Assembly: GCA_945905925.1 (NCBI GenBank) | Contig: CAMDQN010000069.1 | Location: forward strand, 1-35,025 | Origin: Singulisphaera sp. GP187 | GTDB lineage: Bacteria > Planctomycetota > Planctomycetia > Gemmatales > Gemmataceae | DNA: 35,025 bases | Direction of reading: 5' to 3' | Shown here: one piece after another, positions 21,864-29,735 of the stretch | Layout of the letters: every line of letters begins with the position of its first letter | How positions within the stretch are numbered: position 1 is the first letter of the stretch | Program-made: the position numbers and the translations under genes | The notes under the pieces: model-generated | What the model was told of the DNA's origin: nothing | What the model saw: only the letters and a program-made list of their open reading frames with translations | Databases searched by the model: none

Positions 21864-23417
21864 TCACTGCTTTTTCAAACCTCGTCCCGGCCTTGCGCTC
21901 GTGCGCTCGCCGTTCAGCAACACGGGCGTGCCGTTCACGAACACGTGTTCCACACCCACTGCCAGCGCCTTGCCGTCTTCATAGGTGGAACGATCAGCGA
22001 TCGTGTTCGCGTCGAACACCACCACATCGGCCGCAAGCCCCTCGCGGATCAGTCCGCGATCCTTCAGCCCGAAGCGCCGGGCCGTGTGGTACGAACACTT
22101 CATCACGGCTTCTTCGAGCGACCAGTCGCCGTTACGAACATGATGCCCCAGATAGCGCGCGAAACACCCGGTGCCACGCGGGTGCGGTTTCCCGCCCACG
22201 TAGATGCCGTCGCTGCCGCCCATCATTAGTGGGTGCTTCATCAACTTCGGAATGTCGGATTCCTGGCGCTCGACGAAGTGCCGAACCACGCACCCGGCCG
22301 CAAGATCGGTCGCAATGAGCAAGTCGCACGTAAAGTCGAGGATGGATTGACCGCACTGCGCCGCGGCGTCGGGAAGCGTTTGCCCTTCGAGATGCCGGTA
22401 CGTGTCGTGCGGTACGCTCGCGAGCCGCAGCGTGTGAATGGGGAACCGCGGGTTCGCGAACGCGGCCTCCAGTTTCTTGCGCGTCGCGGGGAGTTTCAGG
22501 CGATCGACGGTCGCCTCGATGCCGCCTTCGAGCGTCTCCGGCGGGAGCGTGATCATCGCGACAATCGTGCTGCCGTAGAGATAGCAGTACAGGTCGAAGG
22601 TCACATCCACACCGTCAGCGCGGGCCGCGTCGAGCAGCGGAATGGTTTGGTCCGCGAGGCAGTTGAAGTGCGACACATGAACGCCGCAGCCGGCGCGCTT
22701 GCCGATGTTGAACACCTCTTGCAGCGCCGCCGGTGCCTTCTGGCCGTTATAGCCGCGCATGTGCGTCACGTAGATTCCGCCGTAAGGCGCAATCTCTTCG
22801 CAGAGCGCGGTCAGTTCGTCCTCGTCCGCGTAGATGCTCGGGACGTAATCCAATCCACTCGACACGCCGACCGCGCCTTGCTCCATGCCTTCTCGCACGA
22901 GAGCCCGCATCTTTGCGATTTCGCCGGGGTGCGGCTTCCGCGAAGTGATGCCCATCACCTCCATCCGCACGTTGCCGTTGGGAATGAGCGTGCAGGCGTT
23001 GATGGAACACTGCCCGTCGAACTGCGAGAGGAACTTGGTGACGGTGTGCCAACTGCGGCCGGGCGTCGGGAAGTTGCCGTTGAAACCCGCCGTGTAGCGG
23101 CGCATGTACGCCATCGTGTCCGGCGACGCGGGCGCGAACGCCACGCCGTCTTGCCCGATCACGTGTGTGGTCACACCCTGCCGCACGCCCTGTTCGTGCA
23201 GGGGGTCAGCGAGTAAGGGCAAGTCGCCATGAACGTGCGCGTCCACGAAACCAGGGCACACGACCTTACCGGCCGCGTCGAGCGTGTGCTTCGCGGTCGC
23301 TTTGCTCAATCGCCCGACCGCAGTGATGCGGTCGCCGGTGACGCCGACATCGGCCGCGAACCACGGCAGCCCGGAGCCGTCCACGACGCGACCGTTGCGG
23401 ATGAGGTAGTCGAACAT
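21864..23417 (-). CDS. N-acyl-D-amino-acid deacylase (amidohydrolase family)
   Basis: 517 residues from ATG 23417 (MFDYLIRNGRVVDG); an upstream in-frame start adds 14 unlikely residues. It belongs to the urease-like amidohydrolases acting on N-acyl-D-amino acids: metal-binding VDAHVHGDLPLL (D-aminoacylases usually have HxH or HTH here), EQGVRQGVTTHVIGQDG, GVSSGLDYVPS, THMRGYNG, HVSHFNCLA, the acidic MMGGSDGIYVGGKPHPRG and a C-terminal beta-sandwich end (LKDRGLIREGLAADVVVFD). The reaction removes the acyl group of D-amino-acid derivatives, for example from peptidoglycan or D-peptide turnover. The exact substrate is unknown. It is monocistronic in appearance; its stop abuts the repeat upstream of pyrB. 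Confidence 0.88.
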   Translation of the reverse strand: MFDYLIRNGRVVDGSGLPWFAADVGVTGDRITAVGRLSKATAKHTLDAAGKVVCPGFVDAHVHGDLPLLADPLHEQGVRQGVTTHVIGQDGVAFAPASPDTMAYMRRYTAGFNGNFPTPGRSWHTVTKFLSQFDGQCSINACTLIPNGNVRMEVMGITSRKPHPGEIAKMRALVREGMEQGAVGVSSGLDYVPSIYADEDELTALCEEIAPYGGIYVTHMRGYNGQKAPAALQEVFNIGKRAGCGVHVSHFNCLADQTIPLLDAARADGVDVTFDLYCYLYGSTIVAMITLPPETLEGGIEATVDRLKLPATRKKLEAAFANPRFPIHTLRLASVPHDTYRHLEGQTLPDAAAQCGQSILDFTCDLLIATDLAAGCVVRHFVERQESDIPKLMKHPLMMGGSDGIYVGGKPHPRGTGCFARYLGHHVRNGDWSLEEAVMKCSYHTARRFGLKDRGLIREGLAADVVVFDANTIADRSTYEDGKALAVGVEHVFVNGTPVLLNGERTSARPGRGLKKQ

Positions 23418-23559
23418 GAGCGCGCCGCCGTGTGAGGGAGTTGTGAAGCACATTACCAACGGGCTGGCGCGCGGACCAGTGGTTTAGTCGCGACCCCTCC
23501 GGCTCGGCACGCTAAACTGTCGCCATTGATTTCCCACCACCGTCGCGCCGAGAAGCCAC

Positions 23560-24873
23560 ATGTCCGCCGTTCACACGGTTCCGCACACGCGCATCCTCGC
23601 CGGCCTCGTGCTGGGGGCCGTTCTCGGCTGCACCGTCAACGCCCTCAAGACCGAAGGCGTAATCGAGGGCACGATCGTCGCCGCGATCATCAAGTACGGC
23701 ACCAAACCCGTCGGCGACATCTTCCTGAACCTGCTGTTCATGGCGATCATCCCGCTCGTGTTCGCGTCGCTCGCGGTCGGCGTCACGCGGCTCGGCGGTG
23801 GACAGAACGTCGGTCGCGTCGGACTCAAGACGATCACCTACTTCCTGGTAACGACCGCGTGCGCCGCGGCCATCGGGCTGACGCTGGTGAACGCCATTCG
23901 CCCCGGCGATCAGATACCGGATGAGAAGAAGAAGGAGTTGCTCGCGGAATACGCGAAGGAGGCCGACAAGAAACTGGAGAAGAAGGAGGGGGACGAAGGG
24001 TTCGGCATCAACACGTTCGTGAACATCGTGCCGCGCAAGCCGCTGGAAGCGTTCGTCAAGCAGGACATGCTCGCGATCATCTTCACCGCGCTCATCGTGG
24101 GCATCGCGATTACCCGGATGCAATCGGACCGTGCGAAGTTGATGATCGAGTTCCTCGAAGGCATCAACTTCGTCGCCGACTTCATCCTGAGGCTCGCGAT
24201 GGTGATCGCGCCTTACGCGGTGTTCTGTCTAATCTTCTCGACCACCGCGGCGCTCGGCTACAAGGTGTTGATCGCGCTCGCGGCGTTCATCTTTACGGTC
24301 CTCGGCGGGCTGGCGATTCACCTGCTCGTCGTGCTGCCACTGCTGGTGAAGTTCCTCGGCGGGATGTCGCCTCTGGAGTTTTTCCGCAAGAGCCGCGGCA
24401 CGATGGTGACCGCGTTCAGCACGAGTTCGTCCAGCGCCACCCTGCCCACCGCGATGAAGTGCGCGGAGGAAGAGTTGGGCGTGCCGGCGGCCGTGTCGCG
24501 GTTCGTGCTGCCCCTCTCGGCGAGCATGAACCACAACGGCACCGCGCTGTTCGAGTCGGTCACGGTGCTGTTCCTCGCGCAAGCGTTCGGCATCGACCTG
24601 ACCTTCGGGCAGCAGCTCATCGTGCTGGTGCTGTGCATTCTGACCGCGACCGGGATGGCCGGCGTGCCTGGCGGTTCGCTGCCGCTGATCGGGCTGATTC
24701 TGGTTCAGGTGGGCGTGCCGGCTGGCGCAATCGCACTCGTGTTGGGCGTGGACCGCATCCTCGACATGTGCCGCACGACGGTGAACGTGACCGCGGACCT
24801 GACCACGGCGGTGTTCGTCGCGCGGAGCGAACCGGCGGTCGCGGAACCTGTGCCCGACACGAAATCGGTCTGA
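23560..24873 (+). CDS. Dicarboxylate/amino acid:cation symporter (DAACS family)
   Basis: 437-residue inner-membrane transporter of the glutamate/dicarboxylate:sodium or proton symporter fold. Hallmarks are the serine-rich re-entrant loop TSSSSATLPTAMKCAEEELG, the MNHNGTALFE region (NMDGT-like cation site), MAGVPGGSLPLIGLIL and the C-terminal RILDMCRTTVNVTADLTTAV (substrate-binding Asp/Arg/Thr/Asn). About eight membrane segments are visible. A charged insert DEKKKELLAEYAKEADKKLE near residues 125-145, predicted as a cytoplasmic or external coiled helix, is not found in the compact GltP/DctA proteins I know. The likely substrate is aspartate, glutamate or C4-dicarboxylate. The start at 23560 is ATG. 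Confidence 0.92.
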   Translation: MSAVHTVPHTRILAGLVLGAVLGCTVNALKTEGVIEGTIVAAIIKYGTKPVGDIFLNLLFMAIIPLVFASLAVGVTRLGGGQNVGRVGLKTITYFLVTTACAAAIGLTLVNAIRPGDQIPDEKKKELLAEYAKEADKKLEKKEGDEGFGINTFVNIVPRKPLEAFVKQDMLAIIFTALIVGIAITRMQSDRAKLMIEFLEGINFVADFILRLAMVIAPYAVFCLIFSTTAALGYKVLIALAAFIFTVLGGLAIHLLVVLPLLVKFLGGMSPLEFFRKSRGTMVTAFSTSSSSATLPTAMKCAEEELGVPAAVSRFVLPLSASMNHNGTALFESVTVLFLAQAFGIDLTFGQQLIVLVLCILTATGMAGVPGGSLPLIGLILVQVGVPAGAIALVLGVDRILDMCRTTVNVTADLTTAVFVARSEPAVAEPVPDTKSV

Positions 24874-24898
24874 GTAGCGTCGTCGGAAGAATTCGCGA

Positions 24899-24920
24899 GA
24901 GGCCACGCCGCGGTTTGCGC
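24899..24920 (+). repeat. 22-nt repeat beside an IS remnant (copy 2)
   Basis: Same 22-nt sequence as at 18087-18108 with one substitution, directly left of the second IS1-like fragment. Confidence 0.6.
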
Positions 24921-25022
24921 GAGCCGTCCCCGGCGATGGCCGCTGGGTTAACGGATCACGTGTGGTCCGTGTCGGAGTGGTCCTACCCCGCCAGGTTCGT
25001 ACAGTGCAAGCGGGTCGTCACC
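24921..25022 (+). pseudogene. IS1-like transposase C-terminal fragment
   Basis: Encodes SPAMAAGLTDHVWSVSEWSY followed by PARFVQCKRVV, near-identical at DNA level to the 3' part of the remnant at 18130-18470 but in the opposite orientation. No other transposase domain is present, so it is a relic. Confidence 0.65.
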
Positions 25023-25107
25023 GGTTCACGAGACGCTCCCAGAACACGCGCGGTTCGCGTGGCGAGGCGGGTACGGCGCGTTCGCGGTGAGCAAGTCGAA
25101 ACGGTGA

Positions 25108-25221
25108 AGGTGTACAGCGCGCCAGGAAGAACACCACGGCGAGCAGGACTACCAAGACGAGTTCCGCGAGTTCCTCACCCGGCGCGAGGTCGAATGGGAC
25201 GAACGGTACGTGTGGGACTGA
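25108..25221 (+). pseudogene. C-terminal remnant of a REP-associated (Y1) tyrosine transposase
   Basis: From 25123 the frame reads QEEHHGEQDYQDEFREFL, then TRREVEWDERYVWD and a TGA at 25219-25221. This closely matches the usual C-terminus of RAYT/TnpA-REP proteins (NQxEHH...FQxEF...FDERYVWD). A TGA at 25105-25107 lies upstream in this frame, while the preceding KVYSA is in another frame, so the gene is truncated and frameshifted. RAYTs mobilise REP/REPIN sequences, which are abundant in this window. Confidence 0.7.
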
Positions 25222-25254
25222 TGCGCGATCAAGATGGCCTGACGGGGGTTAACC

Positions 25255-26022
25255 GTGACCAAATCGCAGTGGCTCGTGTGTGACGACCCCGCACCGATGC
25301 TCGAAGCGCTGGGCCAGCGCATGAGTCAGCGGAAGTTGCGCCTGTTCGCCTGCGCGTGCTGCCGGCGCGTCGCGGACCTGTTCCCAGACGATCAGTGGCT
25401 CGCGGCGGTCGAAGTCGCCGAGCGCTTCGCCGACGGCTTGGCGCCCGAGAGCGAACTGGACGCAGTGGATACAAAATCGCGCGCGTCGGTGGGCGCCGCG
25501 CGCAACCTCGCGGTGGCCGCGGACAAAGCGCACAGTCGGAAGCGCACGCCCGCGACCGCCAACCGACGAGCGATCACGGGCGCGGCGTACTCTGCGGTGC
25601 TGGGGGCGTGGGCCTTGCCGCAACCGGTGTTCAGCGCCTTGGAAGTTGCCGCGAATACGTCGGCGGCCCTTGGCGGTCGGGCCGCAGCCGACGCGCTGAG
25701 AACCGGAGTGACCGATCGGGCGGCGCACGCAGTCGAAGAAGTTGCCGTGGAGGACGAGAGCGCGGCGCAAGCGGATCTGTTGCGCGACCTCTTCACCGAT
25801 CAGTTCCGGTTCGTGGTGCCGGATCACGCGTGGTTCACCTCCGACGTGATGGCACTGGCCGGCGCGATCTACGACCGGCACGCGTTCGACCAGTTGCCGA
25901 TTCTCGCGGACGCGCTCCAAGATGCTGGTTGCGACAACGACGACGTGCTGAACCACTGCCGCGCGAACGCGGCGCATGTTCGCGGCTGCTGGATTGTCGA
26001 TATGGTGCTGGGGAAGGTGTGA
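25255..26022 (+). CDS. Planctomycete-type W-L-x-C-x-D-P family protein
   Basis: 255 residues from GTG 25255. The N-terminus TKSQWLVCDDPAPMLEAL, followed by MSQRKLRLFACACCRRVADL, is a recurring module in Gemmata-like genomes (commonly W-L-x-C-D-P-x-P-M-L, then RKLRLFACACCRR). The function is not known to me. The CACC cluster could bind a metal or form a disulfide, but no catalytic motif is visible. The middle is helical and Ala-rich (NRRAITGAAYSAVLGAWA). The C-terminal part carries DVMALAGAIYDRHAFDQLPI, LADALQDAGCDNDDVLNHC and GCWIVDMVLGK, also typical of the family. No signal peptide. A truncated relative is at 32657-32719. Confidence 0.8.
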   Translation: MTKSQWLVCDDPAPMLEALGQRMSQRKLRLFACACCRRVADLFPDDQWLAAVEVAERFADGLAPESELDAVDTKSRASVGAARNLAVAADKAHSRKRTPATANRRAITGAAYSAVLGAWALPQPVFSALEVAANTSAALGGRAAADALRTGVTDRAAHAVEEVAVEDESAAQADLLRDLFTDQFRFVVPDHAWFTSDVMALAGAIYDRHAFDQLPILADALQDAGCDNDDVLNHCRANAAHVRGCWIVDMVLGKV

Positions 26023-26023
26023 C

Positions 26024-26050
26024 TCGCGAAGCCGCGAGCGGCTTCACGCG
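26024..26050. repeat. Palindromic repeat at the ftr stop codon (copy 1)
   Basis: 27-nt sequence TCGCGAAGCCGCGAGCGGCT plus 7 nt, matching 32851-32877 with one difference. The core AAGCCGC-GA-GCGGCTT is a hairpin. It overlaps the last codons and TGA of ftr. Confidence 0.8.
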
Positions 26051-26991
26051 GGTTGCTTCTCGGGGTACAGGTAAACCAAACTCTTTCCGAGCCGGCCACC
26101 GTAGTTGCCTGCGGAAATGGTCAACAGGTCCGGCGTGTCCTTCGACGCCGCGATCGCGGCTTGCGTCGCCTTCACGATGGTCGGCAGGTTGGCACCGTTG
26201 ATGATGATTTCCTGCACACTCGCGACGCCATCCGGCAACCGCGACGCGATCCCTTCCTTCGCGCGAAGCGTCGGGCAGTATTCCGCGAACGTGCTCGCGA
26301 TCATGAACTTGTACTTGCTTCCCGCCTTGCTCCCGCTCGATGCGACGCCTCCGGGGAAGGGTAAAATCACGCCCGGAACTTCGCTCGCGACGGCAGCGGC
26401 GCGCGTGGCCGCGTCGAGCGCCGCGTCCGGTGTTGCGCCGAAGAACCACAGGTTCCCGCCCATCAACCCGTCCGCAAACCCACAGCGCCGTTCGACCACG
26501 AACTCACCGCTAAGGATCGGCACCACCCAGCACCTGCGCCCAGAACGCTCCGTCGCGAACTGGTGACCGTCGCCGAAGTACGCGACCTTTCTCCCGAGTG
26601 GGAACCACTTCCCGCCAAGCGTTGGCGGTTCCGTGCTTGCGAACCAGCTCCCGCTCGAATCCAGCACGTTAAACGCGGCCGTCGTCGGACACGGCATCAC
26701 GTTCTGCGACACGCGAACGAGTACGCTACGTTCCAGGCGTGCTTCGCGGTCCTTGTGGAACCGCGGAACGTGGAACTGGATGATCGCACCGGGCCGGTTG
26801 TCGGGTGTTTCGCTCGCGTCGACGTAGCGGTCGAGTCCGGCCTCGCAGTCGCACAGAATGGCGCTGCTCGCGTTCCCGGTGCTCGCGTTCACGGCCTTAT
26901 CCAGCCAATATCGATCGCGTGCAGTGACGAGAACGCTGGCGTAAATGCTGCGGAACGCTTCCGCGTAGGTGTCATCGATCGTGGCCGGCAT
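26044..26991 (-). CDS. ftr: Formylmethanofuran--tetrahydromethanopterin formyltransferase
   Basis: Transfers a formyl group between (formyl)methanofuran and tetrahydromethanopterin in the H4MPT-linked C1 pathway of methanogens, methylotrophs and some planctomycetes; cytosolic, known as Ftr or FhcD. 315 residues from ATG 26991, with GAGG 9 nt upstream; family length is ~300. Diagnostic segments in order are IDDTYAEAFRSIYASVLVTA, AILCDCEAGLDRYV with ETPDNRPGAIIQF, VMPCPTTAAFNVLDS, VAYFGDGHQFATERSGRR, VPILSGEFVVE, GVILPFPGGVASSGSKAGSK, YCPTLR and ISAGNYGGRLG. No other fhc, mch or mtd gene lies nearby, so the pathway must be encoded elsewhere. In planctomycetes it is thought to serve formaldehyde oxidation or detoxification. 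Confidence 0.95.
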   Translation of the reverse strand: MPATIDDTYAEAFRSIYASVLVTARDRYWLDKAVNASTGNASSAILCDCEAGLDRYVDASETPDNRPGAIIQFHVPRFHKDREARLERSVLVRVSQNVMPCPTTAAFNVLDSSGSWFASTEPPTLGGKWFPLGRKVAYFGDGHQFATERSGRRCWVVPILSGEFVVERRCGFADGLMGGNLWFFGATPDAALDAATRAAAVASEVPGVILPFPGGVASSGSKAGSKYKFMIASTFAEYCPTLRAKEGIASRLPDGVASVQEIIINGANLPTIVKATQAAIAASKDTPDLLTISAGNYGGRLGKSLVYLYPEKQPA

Positions 26992-27282
26992 CGGCGGGAA
27001 CCTCGCGCGCAAGGATAGTTGGCATATTGTGGGCGAGGGAGGGGAGAAGGGTCAACCGCGATGTGTTGGCGTTGCGAATGCCGAAATTGTGCGCATAGAG
27101 TGCATTCGTGTGCTTATTTCTTGTGCATTGGGGAGAACCGGCTTCTTGAGTCGAAAAAAATCTCCGCTTCAAACTACCATACAGAGTCAGTCTTTGCGAC
27201 TTCTGAACGCGCTCGTACCCGAGTTTGGCACGGTCCTCGCTATTACTTACTTCGGCGAGAGCCAAATTAACCGCGCGGCTGG
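26992..27282. other. Intergenic region upstream of ftr
   Basis: About 290 bases with no supported gene. It is less G+C-rich than its surroundings (for example AAAAAAATCTCC near 27155-27168) and probably holds the ftr promoter. I see no clear -35/-10 pair and no riboswitch fold I can name. Confidence 0.5.
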
Positions 27283-27305
27283 CTGACAGAGGGAGAGGCT
27301 GTCAG
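27283..27305 (-). terminator. Hairpin after the HMA-MauE gene
   Basis: CTGACAG (27283-27289) pairs with CTGTCAG (27299-27305) around a 9-nt loop, 20 nt after the stop at 27326-27328. Only a weak T-rich stretch follows on the minus strand, so it is a possible rather than strong terminator. Confidence 0.4.
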
Positions 27306-27325
27306 TCAGTCGTGCGGTTTGACTT

Positions 27326-28051
27326 TTACAGGAGCCAAATCAGCATCGCGGCGGCCATCGCCACCATCAACACGTCTTCGACCAACGTCACCACCGACAT
27401 CGGCAAGTTGAACACGGTTCCCAAACACGCACAGCGGATCTTTCGCTTCGCGGCAAGTGCCTTCACCACACCCACAGTGCTGACGCCCATCACCACGAGG
27501 GTGACGACGTTCGTCGCCACGGGAACGAAGTGCGTTAAGTACGCGACGCCAAGACCGAGTTCGATGAACGGGTAGACGAAGCCGTACACGGGCCACTTGG
27601 CGGCGACGACATCGTAGGTCGAGTAGGAGTCCGCGAACGCCCGCAGGTCGAGTAGTTTGAAGAACGAGAACACGAGGAAGAAACCGGCCATGAACCGGCC
27701 CATCGCACGCATCGCGTCGAACGTACCGCTCGTCACTTCCGCCACTGCGACCGCCCCGAGCAGGTAGAAGAGAATCAGTAGCAGCGGGAAGTACGACGTG
27801 GGTTTTTCGGTTGGTGCCAGCGCCGCGGGCCGCGATGCGACCTCTTCGCCGAGCACGTGGTAGCCCGCCGGTTGAATTAGCGCGCCAACGCGCTCGGCCG
27901 TGATGCCGTCGCCTTCGACGGTCAGTACGGCTGGTGAACCGCTGGTGTCGGCGCCCCAGCGGACCACGTCCGGCGCGGCGTCGAGTAGCGGTCGCACCTT
28001 GGCGACGCACGCCCCGCAGTGCAGATCAGTCTTGTATCGGTGAACCAACAT
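27326..28051 (-). CDS. Heavy-metal-associated domain fused to a MauE/DoxX-type membrane protein
   Basis: 241 residues from ATG 28051, chosen because GAGG lies 8 nt before it (a GTG at 28057 is the alternative). The N-terminal ~70 residues form an HMA-like fold with the metal-binding CGAC (in TDLHCGACVAKVRPLLDA) and GYHVLGEE at its end. Four membrane helices follow (YFPLLLILFYLLGAVAVAEV, FMAGFFLVFSFFKLLDL, VYGFVYPFIELGLGVAYL, NVVTLVVMGVSTVGVVKALA) with the CACLG motif typical of MauE-like redox-associated proteins. MauE/DoxX proteins support disulfide or redox reactions in the envelope. Coupling to an HMA domain suggests copper or another soft metal as ligand or substrate, which is inference. 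It is divergent from the SirB1-like gene. Confidence 0.82.
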   Translation of the reverse strand: MLVHRYKTDLHCGACVAKVRPLLDAAPDVVRWGADTSGSPAVLTVEGDGITAERVGALIQPAGYHVLGEEVASRPAALAPTEKPTSYFPLLLILFYLLGAVAVAEVTSGTFDAMRAMGRFMAGFFLVFSFFKLLDLRAFADSYSTYDVVAAKWPVYGFVYPFIELGLGVAYLTHFVPVATNVVTLVVMGVSTVGVVKALAAKRKIRCACLGTVFNLPMSVVTLVEDVLMVAMAAAMLIWLL

Positions 28052-28136
28052 TGGCACAACCTCGGAGATGAACTCATCCTATTTGAGTCTACTTCTCGAC
28101 GTTGCGATTCTTGCAGGGGGTGCGCGACGCATACGC

Positions 28137-28163
28137 TCGCCTTCGGCTCGTGGCTAACCAAAC
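28137..28163. repeat. 27-nt repeat upstream of the SirB1-like gene (copy 1)
   Basis: TCGCCTTCGGCT(C/T)GTGGCTA plus AACCAAAC, repeated at 30266-30292 with one difference. Both copies lie just upstream of a plus-strand start codon (33 and 12 nt). Confidence 0.8.
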
Positions 28164-28196
28164 ACCAATCTCATTCCCAGTGGTTAGAATAGGGAC

Positions 28197-29018
28197 ATGA
28201 AACTCAGTTCCGCTCTCGCGGCACTCGCCGCCGACCCATTCGCGCCGGTTGATCTCGCCCGCGTCGCGCTCCTGATTGCACGCGATGCTTACGACCACAT
28301 GAGTCCGCGCCGCTACCTTCGCAGCATCGAGAGGCTCGCGGACCAACTCCGCCCGCGGCTTCGCGGGTCGCTCGCGGCCCGCACCGCCGAACTCACCACC
28401 TTCCTGTTTGAAGAGTGCGGCTTCGCGGGGAATACCGAAAACTACTACGACTCGCGAAACAGCTATCTGAACAAAGTTCTCGACCGCCAGGTGGGGTTGC
28501 CGATCGCGCTTTCGGTGTTGGCGGTCGCGGTCGGCACGCGCGCCGGTTTGACTGTGGTTGGCGTGGGTCTACCCGGGCACTTCATCGCGAAGTCCGTTGA
28601 TGGCAACGAAGAGGTGCTGTTCGACCCGTTCAACGGCGGGCAGTTTCTCGATGTGGAAACGTGTGAGGCGCTGGTGGGCAGCGTGACCGGGCGTTCCTTT
28701 GAAGCCACTCCAGAAGCGCTCGCAGGCACGCCGCCAGGCGCGATCGTCACACGGATGCTTCAGAACTTGAAGACCGCGTACCTCGCAGACCGGTCGTACA
28801 CGCGTGCGGCGCGCGTGACGCGACGGTTGACGCAAATCATCCCCGGCGACGCGACGCAGCACCGCGACCTCGGCGTATTGTTGGTGCAGGCGGAACAACC
28901 CGGCCGCGCGATCGACCCGCTTCGCGCCTACCTTCGCGCCGAACCGAACGCCGAAGACTCGCGCGACGTGGAGAAGTTCCTGACGCAAGCGCTCACCGAA
29001 GTGGCCCGCTGGAACTGA
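28197..29018 (+). CDS. SirB1/transglutaminase-like family protein with TPR end
   Basis: 273 residues. The SirB1-type transglutaminase-like domain shows FEECGFAGNTENYYDSRNSY, LNKVLDRQVGLPIALSVLAV and GVGLPGHFIAKS, with DPFNGG further on; the Gly-Leu-Pro-Gly-His (His in the catalytic-like position) is well kept. The usual papain-like Cys lies in the EECGF segment. The C-terminal ~80 residues form TPR-like helices (YLADRSYTRAARVTRRLTQI, RDLGVLLVQAEQPGRAIDPL). Family members occur in nearly all bacteria with no proven reaction. The ATG at 28197 follows AGAATAGGGAC. First of five plus-strand genes leading to a kinase. Confidence 0.88.
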   Translation: MKLSSALAALAADPFAPVDLARVALLIARDAYDHMSPRRYLRSIERLADQLRPRLRGSLAARTAELTTFLFEECGFAGNTENYYDSRNSYLNKVLDRQVGLPIALSVLAVAVGTRAGLTVVGVGLPGHFIAKSVDGNEEVLFDPFNGGQFLDVETCEALVGSVTGRSFEATPEALAGTPPGAIVTRMLQNLKTAYLADRSYTRAARVTRRLTQIIPGDATQHRDLGVLLVQAEQPGRAIDPLRAYLRAEPNAEDSRDVEKFLTQALTEVARWN

Positions 29019-29093
29019 GCGCACAACCGCGGTTAGCGTGCGACCCGGAGGGGCGCCGTCGCTCCGACGGCGGATCGTCCGTAGAATGTCGCC

Positions 29094-29735
29094 ATGTGGC
29101 CCAACCGCGAAGAGACCGACCGGCTCCTCGACGACGCCCGCAACGGCGAACCAGGAGCCGTTGACAAACTCCTCGGCGAGTTCCGCGACCCGCTCCGCAA
29201 GGTGATCGGGATGCGCCTCGACCCGGCCGTCGCGCGTCGTGTTGATGCGTCCGACATCGTTCAGGATGTACTCATCGAAGCCAACCAGCGGCTCACGGAG
29301 TACCTGAAAAAGCCGGACATGCCGTTCCACTTGTGGCTGCGGCACCTGGCGCAAGACCGCATCATCGACACGCACCGCCGGCACCGGCTCGCACAGCGCC
29401 GCAGCGTGGATCGCGAACAAGCCACCGCGCGGCCCGCGTGGACCGACGAGTCGAGCGTATCGCTCGTCGCGCAACTCATCGACACCGAGCGCACACCGAC
29501 TTCCGAAGCGATTCGGATGGAGCTTCAGCGCCGGCTCACGGACGCGATCGACAAGCTTTCCGACGACGACCGCGAAATCATCCTGATGCGGCACCACGAA
29601 TCGCTCTCGAATCAGGAAGTGGCGCACGCGATGCAACTGACCGAAGCCGCCGCGTCAATGCGATACTTGCGGGCGCTGCGGCGTCTGCGCACCGTGCTGG
29701 TGCCCGACGGTCAGGAGCCGCCCGATGGCGTCTGA
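29094..29735 (+). CDS. ECF-type RNA polymerase sigma factor
   Basis: 213 residues. Region 2 is seen in LLGEFRDPLRKVIGMRLDPA, VDASDIVQDVLIEANQRL and the -10 recognition helix MPFHLWLRHLAQDRIIDTHR. Region 4 is LTDAIDKLSDDDREIILMRH with the helix-turn-helix LSNQEVAHAMQLTEAAASMR. The style matches the planctomycete-specific ECF groups often encoded next to protein kinases, as here (kinase at 30858). No anti-sigma factor is adjacent, so regulation by phosphorylation through the linked kinase is plausible inference. The stop overlaps the next start by 11 nt, indicating translational coupling. Confidence 0.93.
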   Translation: MWPNREETDRLLDDARNGEPGAVDKLLGEFRDPLRKVIGMRLDPAVARRVDASDIVQDVLIEANQRLTEYLKKPDMPFHLWLRHLAQDRIIDTHRRHRLAQRRSVDREQATARPAWTDESSVSLVAQLIDTERTPTSEAIRMELQRRLTDAIDKLSDDDREIILMRHHESLSNQEVAHAMQLTEAAASMRYLRALRRLRTVLVPDGQEPPDGV

